DNA of 64,000 nt from Mactra quadrangularis (taxonomy: Eukaryota; Mollusca; Bivalvia; Venerida; Mactridae). The position numbers and the translations under genes are program-made. Position 1 is the first letter of the stretch. Each line of letters opens with the position of its first letter. Below are positions 33,201 through 44,222 of the stretch, in pieces. Where the stretch lies: the NCBI GenBank assembly GCA_025267735.1, contig CM046304.1, positions 12,524,001-12,588,000 on the forward strand, read 5' to 3'. The notes beneath the pieces were generated by a model. The model had not been told where the DNA came from and ran no database searches. It was given only the letters and a program-made list of their open reading frames with translations.

Positions 33201-36200
33201 CTTATTTATTTAAGCTGGGTCGTAAAACAAGTTTTTACAACTTAGATTAATCATTTTCGAGTCCACTTCCAGGTCCCCTGAACTGAGCTAGTAGGATAAA
33301 GATTCTTGCTCAAGGAAACAAGGAGGTAGATTTTGGATGGGATTTGTACCAAGGCAGAGCTAGCTATCCTATGATTACCAGTCCATTGTCTTTATTGCTC
33401 AGGCACACTGCTCTATCTACAATAGTATACGCATCTAATAAAATATATATTTTACTGCTCAGAATTGTTGAAGTACTAATCTACAGAAGTAAGCACCTTT
33501 CATTTATTTGTATTTTCCATATATCATCAACAGTTTTACTGCTAGCCTTCAGGGCTCCTTGAGTCAGCTGTTCCAATCTTTTCTTCTTGTTCATCAATGA
33601 ATTTTTGATATAGTCACCTGCATGAAATATACAAATTACATTTTTCAGTATAACAGTAGACAAATAATAATGCTGTGTTTTTCAAAATATTTTAAGGTAA
33701 TGCACATACAAGTATTTGTTAGGTAAAGTATCTGCATTTAGTCTGAAATGAATTCTAACTGCAACATTTATACTTGAAAATAAGATCGAAATACTGTCAC
33801 TAACACCTTTGATGCATAAAAATGTAATATCAAACAAGTAAATCTGTGAGCTAATGCTCACTAGTGATACCCCCGCCAAAATCTAGAAGTATGCGACAAA
33901 CAGGAAGTAGATGAGCAAGGAGCATGAAATCGCTTTACACCACATGGGACTATGGGATGAAGCAATATGCAAAGTATTAGGCTGCTGCATGTTATAGTTG
34001 CTGAGAAAACTGCGACGGAAATTTTGTAACGGACGGACGGATGGACGGACAGACGGACGCACGGACAAGGGTAAAACAGTATACCCCCCTCTTCTTCGAA
34101 GCGGGGGTATAATAAATTATAAAATATTAGTTTTAAGGAAGTTCTGTAGTAGATATCTAGAAATGTTTAGTCAATAATTCTATTGAAGAACCAGTCTACA
34201 CAATAATGATATGGTAGTGATTGTCTGAACTGCATGGTCATTTTAACAACAAACACTATGTCTTGTTTTTAGATTTTTGGTTGCCCAAAATTTGGTCACC
34301 AAAACTAAAAATTGGTCCTAGACAATTTGATTAAAACAAGGCCCTGAGTCAGTACAAAACTAGTCTAAATTTATGTTTATTGTCGACTAGTTTTGCACTG
34401 GCAAATTATGTTTTTATCCGGGTTTTATATATGATACAAGTACTTACTTCCAAAGCACTCCAGCATTTTCTGTATACCTTGCCTGAAATATATTACCATA
34501 TAAACAGCTTGAAAATATTGAAATGTTTTATTGACATGATAAACTTGAACTTGGTTTTACAGAATCAAGACAGCCACAGCTCCATAAGAGTTCCATGATT
34601 TTAGAGAGTGACAGCTTTTTTTCATATTTGGATAAAAAAAGAAGCATACCAAATGCTTTTAATGTTACTTATTTTTAGCAACAATTCCAAGTTATTTGAA
34701 ATAAGCTTCAATAAGTACATGTAAGAATAAATGCATTTTATTTGCATGTTGCTGGCAGTTTATTTTAATGACAAACTGCTACATGAATTAAACACTACAC
34801 ATGTACATTAATTTAGTATTCACAAATTAATTGAATAAAAAATATTATTCTCTATACTCATTACTGGATAATGTGTGTTACAGAGTTGCATTAAGTTCCA
34901 ATTCTCCTTGTAGGCATTTTTAGACAGAATATTTTTCATGTTGAACCAGTCATTGATTTAGACATACTGGAAAGACTGGCCTGTGTTTGCTTAATAAATA
35001 TATATTTACAAACTTATTAGCTAGCCTACTAATTTATCTACTTATAGTGCTGATGTCAGATTATGCAACTTGGAGCCATTATAATAAAATGGCTGTAGTT
35101 TTAGAGAGGTGCGATCAAATATGATTTTATCAGCTAAAACATAAGAACTCACCCAAAATCATCTGATTCACCTTCTAATTGTTCAAGTCCTCTCTTTTTA
35201 CCTTTCATTGGCATCATTGGTGTCTCTGCTAAAAGATAAACGTAACCAGTAAAAAATAAATGTATACAACAATCCACTGTATCAATGATTGTCAAGTTTT
35301 CAAGGAAGGGTATGAATGTCATTCAATTAAACTCATAATTCATATATACATGTATACGCTACCCTAGTTTCGCTGCAATCAAATGACTATATAATGACTA
35401 CAGCTTGAGGCTCCCACTTTGATTGTGTGTGAAATCACTAGGATGTCAGTGCTTGTGACTGACATCGATTCAAGATAAGCCATTTATTCATTTATGGATA
35501 TTTTTGTGTTGTCACTGCAAGGGAATATATGCAAGTTAAAATTGAACAGAGCTGGTATTAGAAAACTTACAATGATAGAATTTGATGAAGCTTTCATAAG
35601 TCTGATTTTAATGAGCTTTTTTACCTATTAAACTGAACCCTGAACAGCCTGTTTTAAAGTAAAGCATGCCAACAGATGCAAATCAGGCACAGCTTCAGCC
35701 TGAATTAAGGACACTCACTAAAAAAGACATGCTATTAACTAGAAACTTGGCACTATACCCTGCTTCAGGATTAAGTGCCATAAATTGTTGATGCTATTCC
35801 ACAATTAGAACTTCACCAGTCGAATGTGAGGCATATCTGTCAAGTCTCAGGCATTCATTATTACATCTGCACCATTTTGGTTAGACCTATATTATTACGG
35901 ACGTAACCAATCTTGCACGACTGCTTGTTGTGAGGGATGAATACAAACTCTTCTTGTCAATATTGAAAAGGAATGTCACTGGCTGCTAGGGTGATGCAAA
36001 TCCAACGCCATAAATGTAATGCAAAGATATGCATGCTTGATTTTGGCTCACTATGCAATTATTTTGATCTTATTTACATGAAAATCATCAAAAATACACT
36101 TGGTTTGGCTTCCCCTACCAGGGGCATTTGCCCCTTAGAACCTTCTTCTGAAGCTTTGACGCTTGCCACCCTAGACACTGACAGGTCTGTATGAAGCCTG

Positions 36201-36955
36201 ACAAGTCATGCTTCTTGTGCACATCTATGAGATATATTCACCAGTTTAAGATTCAAAACAGTTGCTTGAAAAAAATGAACCTATGCTCTGGACTAGAAAA
36301 TTCTTAAAGGGGAATAACTCCAACATTTAGAAAATAATAAAGTGGAGAGTTATGTCATGATTCTTGTGCTCTGCACTTTTCAGCTATAAGATTCATGAAT
36401 GATATACATCTGTGAAGTTTCAAGTCTACAGCAATTTTTATTATCAGAAATTAAAACAAAACTTGTCAACGACAAGTTCATGAAGTTCCTGTGCCGTGGC
36501 TTAAGCCTTAACTTCACAAGTTAAGTATGTTGCCTGGGCAGGTGACAATAATAACTGTTATTTGGTGAATTCCTTCCAATCAATGACTGAAAAACAATTA
36601 ATGTGGGCAAATTTATAAAAAAAGCATCAAATGAAACTGGAGACTATAATTAATCTCATTTGGTATCGCAAAATACTAAAATCTTGATGAATTTGAAATG
36701 TCAAATGATTGAGTCGTCACAGAAACTTCAAACTTAAAGGGTTTTTAATTCACCGTAAAACTTCTTCGTCTTACCTCTCGATGGACTATTGCTTTGTTCG
36801 CTACATTGTGGTGATCCTGAACTGTAATCTTCATCCTTTGATGACTTTTGTAAGACTTGAACTTGGTTTTCTTTTTGTTTTCTTGGCATTGTTGAACTTT
36901 CTGCAGACGACAATATCTTAGACTGAATATCGAATTTTGTTTCTAAAGGTCGCAT
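30241..36955 (-). CDS. SYCP3: Synaptonemal complex protein 3 (Cor1-domain meiotic axis protein), eight exons
   Basis: Exons in coding order: 36775-36955, 35153-35228, 34448-34482, 33497-33617, 32318-32417, 31828-31926, 30880-30984, 30241-30294. All have GT..AG sites and consistent phases, giving 256 aa (human 236). The N-terminus is Ser/Lys-rich and disordered with a basic KGKKRG. From [13 protein letters not shown] onward runs the Cor1 helical domain: [74 protein letters not shown], and the conserved end [10 protein letters not shown]. Known role: SYCP3 tetramers assemble into fibres that organise the axes of meiotic chromosomes; the C-terminal helix end drives assembly. Expression is expected in germ cells. 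The start could also be the second Met (residue 23). Convergent with the transporter gene; introns carry a SINE and a MITE. Confidence 0.96.
33205..33415 (-). mobile_element. SINE family D copy 2 (tRNA-derived), in a SYCP3 intron
   Basis: Minus strand: GACTGGTAATCATAGGATAG, GCTCTGCCTTGGTACAAATC, CTCCTTGTTTCCTTGAGCAA, CTACTAGCTCAG. The same order of blocks as 56985-57140 and 5560-5705. It is in sense orientation within SYCP3, between exons 4 and 5. Confidence 0.68.
33867..34110. mobile_element. MITE with ATACCCCCGC terminal inverted repeats and an internal GACG minisatellite
   Basis: Perfect 10-bp terminal inverted repeats: ATACCCCCGC at 33867-33876 and GCGGGGGTAT at 34101-34110. Near the right end lies an imperfect (GGAC)n tract (about 34028-34066). 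An additional hairpin-prone TTCTTCGAAG sits by the right end. It lies in SYCP3 intron 3. I recall similar elements as abundant in bivalve genomes, but that is unverified here. Confidence 0.78.
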
Positions 36956-37248
36956 AAAAGCTATAGTTTAATGAACCAGTCTATTTTTAGTCGTGAATAA
37001 AAACCAACCACAAACGTCCTTGAATTACGCAGTGAGCTCCCCTTTCTATACTGATGCAAATGTATGCGTGGGCCTACGTGTAAAATCTTTTGAATTAGAA
37101 TTGTCTATAGTGACAAAATATGTAGTATATTAGTCAATAGCAAGAAATATTAATAAAAAATATTCAATACATTATTTATCTGAAATAGACGAAATAGTGT
37201 ATTCACTATTAACATCTTACAAAACCTTGGTCTTGCGACCGTACTTGT
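36956..37248 (-). promoter_or_regulatory. Probable SYCP3 5' UTR and proximal promoter region
   Basis: The only unique DNA between the SYCP3 ATG and the repetitive element at 37249. No certain TATA box or initiator can be placed. If transcription starts here, the whole proximal promoter is under 300 bp; otherwise it lies inside the element. Confidence 0.35.
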
Positions 37249-39438
37249 ACATTCATTTTCAATAAGCGGGTGCATTTTGGAGGTATGAAAGACAGGAAAA
37301 TCACTGTTCTAGAATTCTTTATTTAGCATTTTAATCGAAAAATATAACATGTAAACTACAACTTTCTGAAATATTTTGATCATGACATCAGTAATTGTTG
37401 TCATATGCTTATTTGAAGTACGACTGTCAGGGGTACAAATTTTGCCATGAAATGTTCGTTATGCTAACTTCCAATGGTAGCGTACCATAAATAGTGGGTA
37501 TATTACACATTTAAGAATTTTCCCTTATATAAACAAAGTGCCAATCTTCAGATAATTAAGAAAGATATTCGTACTGACTAATAATATTCAATTGCCATAT
37601 GCTAGATCAAACTCAGTACAATCTGGTTCAAAGGAAATTGTAATCGGTATGAGTATAATAAATCATAATTTTATGTCTGGATATTCCATGTTCATAATTC
37701 CATTCAAATGTTACACTGGAACCTTAAAAAGATAGTGTGTAATTGAAGAATTACTCTTATATGTGATTTTTCCCATGATTTTTTTCAAAAATGCTTCCAA
37801 AATTTCGATGAAATGTTCGTTACCAAAAGTATGAAATTTGTTTTCTCAATCCTTCTTTATATAGTTTCGCATAGCTTTTGTTTCGTTTAAGCCATCGACG
37901 ATTTATATTTCTTAATTCCTGCCCTTGATTTCACAAGAAAAGAAAAAAATAATATGAAATGTTCGTTACTTATCTTGACATGTTCGTTACTAATCATTCA
38001 TTGGTGTATCATTGCAAATAGAGTACTGCAATGAATAGGATTTGTACTCTGCTAAGACATGTAATTATTTCCCTTCTAGTTATACACTCCGATACATTTT
38101 TCTGAGACTGACTAAAGAAAGGATGAGACAATTTAATTGGTTGAGCTTACAAGAATATAAAACAAAATGAAGGTGTCGTTTAATAGATACGATTTCAAAA
38201 GAAACCATGCTTAAGCTAACTTTAGATGTAAGTAAAAAGTGAAAATAAGGAACGAATAATATACTTAAATTGAAGAAACAACTTATTTTTATGTTAGACT
38301 GGTACAGTGAATCGTTAATGCTGCTGACATGTTCGTTACATTGTCGTAACGAACATGTCATACTTTAGTCATGGCTTATATTTTGAACCTTTACTATGCA
38401 TCCAATAAAACATTCTATATATTCAAAGTTCACTCCAATGTCAATTGATTTAGCAAAACAAAATATGAGAAAAACAATTTACGCAAATTTGTGGAATAAA
38501 GAAAATAACCTTACTGCTGTATTGCGAGATCTCCTTTTAATTTCTATAAAGCGGCAGTTGACCTTCTCTGTAAGCTTTATCGGGATTAATATCGTCAAGT
38601 TAAATGAATTCATGTACAAAGGGATTTAAAAACTGAACGTAAACCGCCAAAATCACGCAGTGTGTAAATTTCAGTCACGAACATGTCAGTAACGAACACT
38701 TCAAATTAGGAGCTTATACTTGATTATCTTTCCGTAATTTCAAAAGAATATAAAGTTAACATGTTCTTTTGAGATAATATGCAGCATCACTCATTTCAAG
38801 GTAAGTTAATGTCTTTCTAATAGTATGTTTTTTTAGAAACTTAAGGTAACGAACATGTCAATTCAAAGTCAATTTAGGGTGAGTAATAACTTCAAACTTG
38901 TATATTGTCTAAAATACTTAAATTGTTAACAAAAATTGAAGCATTATGTAATATTATAAAACTAACGTCTATGAAAATAACCAAACCAATACAATTTGAT
39001 GTGTTATTCTTTGAAATGCTGCCATGTAAAAACTTAGTAACGAACATTTCCTGAAAATTTGATCGCTAAAAACCAGACTTTTAATGAGGTTAAAAGTCAA
39101 TTAACAATCGACAGTTGTTGGAAAATACATTTAGCTTATGACTATAAGCTTTCATTTACAAAATAACATCAACACAATTGAACTAAATTGCTTCGTTTAA
39201 TTTCTACGCCTGTTTAAAGAAACAGCGTATTGATCGGCGACAGTAACGAACATGTCAAAAATCAACTTTATTCATTGAAATTTTTGCAAATTTGATGAAA
39301 TAATACTTTTTATAAACCATGCAGTTGAAGGTCTACTGCTATAGCATATTTTAGGCTGATTTACCAAGATTTATATCGTAAGGGACAAAGAGAATAGACC
39401 GGCGACACCACTTGCACCCGCTTATTGAAAATGAGTGT
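37249..39438. mobile_element. Unrecognised 2.2-kb element with terminal inverted repeats and a dyad-symmetric array of a 14-bp motif
   Basis: Terminal inverted repeats of 26 bp with one mismatch: ACAYTCATTTTCAATAAGCG and onward at 37249-37274, inverse at 39413-39438. Inside, the motif TAACGAACATGTCA (or 1-3 mismatches) occurs 11 times. Reverse orientation (TGAMATGTTCGTTA) at 37448, 37809, 37955, 37976, 38325; forward orientation at 38347, 38675, 38690, 38847, 39038, 39244. The flip falls at a perfect 15-bp inverted repeat (38325-38339 / 38346-38360) centred at 38342.5; the midpoint of the ends is 38343.5. Outside motif and termini I see no homology between the arms. No long open frame. Most likely a non-autonomous DNA transposon with transposase-binding subterminal repeats; a regulatory array is the alternative. 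Confidence 0.72.
38325..38360. repeat. Perfect 15-bp inverted repeat at the centre of the 2.2-kb element
   Basis: TGACATGTTCGTTAC, six-base spacer, GTAACGAACATGTCA. It consists of two head-to-head copies of the array motif and marks where motif polarity reverses. It could extrude as a small cruciform. Confidence 0.95.
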
Positions 39439-41061
39439 GTAATGAATAATTCTTGCAATGGAATAATGATGCTTTTGTCACATTACTTTTATTTAATGCT
39501 CTCGAACCATTATCAATAACATATATCTGCACTACATATTGTATGTAGGGCCTCAGTACAACTCGATCCGTGGACAACCACACATGGGGATATATCTGAA
39601 CCCGAAGTATAGCACTACTCAACTTGACAGAAGAGACAACTGAACCCGCGGACAACACTACCCGTAAAAGGCCTTTAGACTAGTTTAGTACTAAAACAAT
39701 TCTAAAAGTGAGATATTTTATGTTCTTAAGATAATTATCAGGTAAATATGTTAATTTTTATCTAGTATGTAAAATGACAAAGTTTTAAAATGGAACTTGC
39801 GTAAAAACCATGTCAGAGTTAGTTAGTCAAGGACCCTATATAACATATGTTAATAGGGTCCTTGAGAAAGTGTGGATTTTTGTTTTGTACATGTATATTA
39901 AATTAGAAATAGATGTATCAAAGAGCAACTCTGTCGTGCCTACTGTATATCGCACCAGAGTTATCGTTCTTGTTCCGTATGGTAAACTTTCTCATTATAG
40001 GTCCAACCAAATTTAAAAGAATGCGATAGTTTTCTGTTTTCTTTTTTCAAATATAAACATGTTTACCACCTCCGAACATAAAATGATACATAATATTCTA
40101 CAATAAACATGTAAATTATAATGTGAAATAAAACATCACTCAAATTAGAACGACTTATATAATAGTATATTCATTTTATCAAGGTTACAATCTTACAGAA
40201 ATGACAAATATGCTGTAATAGTGAAATTCATTTGAATAATTTTATCAATGAGTAATACATTGAACATATTCAAGCGTGAAGTATAAAAACACTTTCAGTT
40301 TTTAAGCGAGAGGCAAACTTACAAATTCTTTTCATTTTTTCACTGAGCATTGGCCCATGAAGTAAGTTCAGGCCAAAAATTCTTTAGGTTTGGTTTATCA
40401 ATATCATAAGTAAGTTTTTGTTTATGAAATGACACAAAATACAACGTTTGTTGGAGACTTGCATTTTGGCGTGTTTTTCGTATAAACAGCGCAATAAAAT
40501 TACATGAAGTACGGCGGTTCGAGGCCATCCATTTCCATTGTGTTTGATCGGCGCATGCACAATGTTACTTCAAAAGTTGACGCAATATTGGAGTGATATT
40601 GAATATTGGTCTGTAGCAGAGACGGCTAGATAAAACTGGATTTTGAAGAAAACACACTATTGACATCTACCCAACGTTTTATTGAGTATTACATGTTCAA
40701 CTCGGTTGATTTCTACACTTATGATTGAAGTAGTGACATACAACATGTATCAATATGATCTAAGACGCACATCTATCTCTAGGGTCTCACTGATGTATTT
40801 ATACAATACATAATAATCAAATATCAATAATGAACTATCTACCACAGTTATTTTTAAATTAACACAATTTTCTAACTTCATTGTTAAACACTACTTGCAC
40901 ACAACGATCAAATATTTATCATTGTAGTAAACGTATAATGCATATTTTGTCTTTTGAAAGACGATTAATTATATATATAATGTACCTTTGAAATTGATAG
41001 TTTATGTGAAATAAAATATGTTTTTCTTTTTAGTGACTAATTTTCTCAAAGTTTATGTAGC
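39439..41061. other. Gene-free stretch
   Basis: No gene supported. It contains a near-perfect palindrome at about 39828-39862 (AAGGACCCTAT / ATAGGGTCCTT with a TAACATATGTTA centre). A related short palindrome lies near 41385-41410, outside this stretch. Confidence 0.45.
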
Positions 41062-41352
41062 ACATGCGTCTAGCTCTGTCGGTAGCACACTGATCGAAGG
41101 GTCGTAGGTTCGATTTCCGGGCGGTGCATACTTTCGTCGGAGTTTGGCTATGAAGTTATCTCTAGTCATTTCCTACTATCGCTAATTCTAAATAATGAAG
41201 GACAGTTGTCAGTCACTGACGGAAGTATGCGCCTATAATAAATGGTTAACAGCTAGATCCAGAGATTAAGCCTTTCCAGAAACGGCGAATACGTTGACTG
41301 GCCATACTTATAAGACCTATACAAAGTGTCGTTACAGCGTTAAACCAAATCA
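41062..41352 (+). mobile_element. SINE family A copy
   Basis: Head TCTAGCTCTGTCGGTAGCAC and B box GGTTCGATTTCCGGGCGG, body (CAGTTGTCAGTCACTGACGG, AACAGCTAGATCCAGAGATT), tail (GTGTCGTTACAGCGTTAAAC). Moderately diverged; A-box region mutated. Confidence 0.8.
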
Positions 41353-42476
41353 AAAATATTAAAGCAAAGAGCAGAGAAGACCAAGGACACTATATAGGGT
41401 CATTGAGAAGACCAAGCGGTTACAAAATTGTTAAGTCCTTAGCCGTCTGCTTGATTAGACCTTCATCAGCAGAGTGTGTATGTTTTATATTATTAAAATC
41501 GGTGATGTTTCGGACTGAGGAACCAGGAAGCGGAAAGAGTGATAAATTAAATTGAAATGTAGTATAAACAATTTCCAATATCGAACATCTGCAATCCTCG
41601 AATTTCCCCGATTCTATAACTATGCTAAGCTTCATAGTTGGAGAAAACAGAGTGGTTCCATACGACGTGTTTCTGTATGTTGGTGTACTCGTAGAGCCAG
41701 TCATAATAGGAAATCGATTGTTGAACTCAATAATGTAGAAGTCAATGCACTAGGACTGGGAAACTATAGTCAAGATGCAATTCGTCTGGTTCCCAAGTCG
41801 TACTTTGACGGGCAATTCAGACTTAGAAGCGATACGGCACTGTCACCACGCAGTAGTTGCGATACGATATGTATAACGATACATGTAAAAATCGTATGAC
41901 TTTTCTATGATAAGATTAATAATTTTTGTTACGATTTTAACCATAACTATATTAAAGGAGTTCATGATGCAGTCTTAATTCGGTGACCTTGCACTGTAAG
42001 AACATTATTGATTCAATAACAATGATTTTCGATGTAACGAAGCTTTATTAATTATGTTTATCTCTACATTCAGGTTTTTGAGTGCTCTATTTAAAACTTG
42101 ATTCAAAGAATATGGTTTAATTTGATTTGTACCTATTTATAACAGATCATCTGTATCGCGATTTTGATATCGCTTTTCGGTTCCGATATGAAAGGATACT
42201 TGCGATACTGTTTGGCGATATATCGAGTTGACGATTCATCCTTAATAGCTAGTTTATTAGCTACATGCGCTAGCATCCAACAACGTGACTGTGGATATTA
42301 AAGTGACACAATCATGTATTCTAACATATTAAGTTTCAGTTTTATTTCTTAGTGTTGATTTAAATTATTCGCCACTCTTTTCATAAACACACATTGAAAT
42401 ATGAATGCTCATCACGCACACCATGTTCACCATGCTTTCTGATTTTGTTATTCAGTTCCATTCATTAACTTTGAAT
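41353..42476. other. Intergenic, with overlapping open frames of unknown meaning at 41420-41899
   Basis: Overlapping frames on both strands (94 and 115 codons) cover about 480 bp. Neither shows a domain I recognise. The density of open frames there suggests the remnant of a mobile element coding sequence, but this is not established. The rest is non-coding. Confidence 0.3.
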
Positions 42477-42972
42477 CAGGGATTTTATATAACAGGGATT
42501 TATAACGATAAGTAAATGTAATAGATTTTCATCAAACACTGTCGTCGCTATTATTTCGGCCCAAACGGAAAACAAGTATAACAAGTTTAAATAAATATAC
42601 ATGTACATGTATTAACATGAAAGTTTGTACCAGTACCTTTCAAATTGAAATAAATGTGTTTCTAGATGATTTTGAGGTAAATTACGCTCACAGACTATTT
42701 CACAAAATAATGCATTTTCCCGCCGATCTGCCATTTTTAACCCCATTTTACATCACCTATAGTCAAATTTTCGGTCATAATTGCAAATATTTTCTGTCAA
42801 AAACTTCAGAAACATTCACACGTTGCATGGAAGACATGTACAAAAACAAAAATCAATTTTATAAACTCTAGAATAGTTTGTACTTACTTCAGCCAGTTAT
42901 AGACAGTGACGACCGTGAAAATTAAAAAAGCACTTCGTTACAAATCCCTGTTACATGTATATAGAATCTCTG
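42477..42972. mobile_element. hAT-like MITE, copy 1, with perfect 8-bp target-site duplication
   Basis: Termini CAGGGATT (42477) and AATCTCTG (ending 42972); imperfect terminal inverted repeats of about 37 bp, each holding CAGGGATT twice, followed by TAACGA. Flanked by CTTTGAAT at 42469-42476 and 42973-42980, an exact 8-bp duplication as made by hAT transposases. Internal sequence is strongly conserved with 62549-63003. No transposase gene; the open frames inside are incidental. Confidence 0.9.
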
Positions 42973-43106
42973 CTTTGAATATTTTGCATATATATGAACT
43001 AGGGTGCAAAAAAATCCATTTTCTGGCTTATATACATTATAATGTATATATAGCGTTTTTATCTCAGTACAGTGCTGGCTGCCTACGGCTCGACAATGGC
43101 CTATAA

Positions 43107-43170
43107 CTCTCAAAACCCTTATTATGCCGTATATATCGGATAAAAACGGCATCATAAGAGTTTTGGAGAG
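43107..43170. repeat. Inverted repeat, 24-25 bp stem with about 15-nt loop
   Basis: CTCTCAAAACCCTTATTATG then CCGT on the left pairs with ACGGCATCATAAGAGTTTTG then GAGAG on the right, with a few mismatches and one bulge. As RNA it would form a compact hairpin of pre-miRNA-like size; as DNA it could be the relic of a small fold-back element. Confidence 0.7.
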
Positions 43171-43975
43171 TTTCATTTCGCCACAACTTAGAGTTCAATC
43201 TCGGCATAATGTGACATGGTTAATAACTAGCACACGTCAACTGGAGTTTGATTATCGGCTGCACAGCGTGTTTAATTTGATATTCATAATACTAGCAACC
43301 CATTCACTTTCCTTTCACTACTTTTGAACGGAGCGCATGCGCAGATCGTCTCACTTTTTATACTGCCATATTAAAACACCGTCGGCCATCTTGCAAACGT
43401 ATTACAGCTTCTCCCGTTTGTCTACTTTAATTATTCCATTGAAGTTTTTACAGGTATGTCTACCTGCTCAAAGAGAAATACAAATGTCATAACTGGTTTT
43501 AGCAATTTTAGTTTTTATAACTGCACGTGTGTATCAAAATGTTAGTCGGTGAGCACTTTGTAATAACAAACTTATGACCAATTTTCTGGACTATCGCATT
43601 CGTAATATCAATTTAATGCATAATTTTATATCTAACAATTTTACGTTGCATATAAAATTGTTGAAATTGTCGGTAATTTTGGTCATTATACGAAGCAGTC
43701 AAGTTTCACGTTACAATAAACATATAGTTGACCTTGACATTTCAATAAAATGTGTTTTTGTGGTTAAGACAAATTTCTAATGTCATGAGAAAATTTGCAT
43801 CACAAAGTTTTGAAGTCTTAATGTTTTCAAAGTTTCATACGAAAAAATGCGTATATTTGTGTCTCTTTTGTTGTTGAAAAATTGATGTACACTTAAATGT
43901 CTTTGTTGCAAAGGGCGGAAAGGGCGGCAACTGTTTCGCTTCGTAGTTCTATTTTGTTACTTGAAATATAATGTT
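43171..43975. other. Gene-free stretch
   Basis: No gene or identifiable repeat supported. Confidence 0.4.
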
Positions 43976-44222
43976 CATTGGGTTTTAACGCAGTGTCAAT
44001 ACAAATATGGTTATTTTACGGCCACAAGCACATCTAACCTAGCTATCCTTGACCCTTGCATAGAGCCAGTATTCGCCTATACTCTTCCTTAAGGTCAGCA
44101 ACATCCCCATATTCCTTATTGATGGAGAAAATTGACAATTTATTGTCAAAATGTATGGAATGATATAACTATCCGGATTGGGAGTCAAACTTGTACGCTC
44201 TTTGAAACACCAAGATTGGGTT
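43976..44222 (-). mobile_element. SINE family B copy
   Basis: Minus strand: head-derived GTTTGACTCCCAATCCGG, body (ATTTTGACAATAAATTGTCA, GAGTATAGGCGAATACTGGC, AAGGATAGCTAGGTTAGATG) and tail (TTGACACTGCGTTAAAACCC). Diverged and with the A box lost. Confidence 0.72.

Noticed and set aside
37249..39438. CRISPR-like array of short repeats
   Set aside because: Motif copies are irregularly spaced and change orientation at the centre; the context is eukaryotic.
37249..39438. Two fused tandem inverted copies of a 1.1-kb element
   Set aside because: Apart from motif copies and termini, I could not align the left arm to the inverse of the right arm by eye; left open as a decayed palindrome in the finding.
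42617..43327. Several open frames of 60-84 codons
   Set aside because: They fall mostly inside the hAT-like MITE or the hairpin, are not preserved between the two MITE copies, and show no domains.
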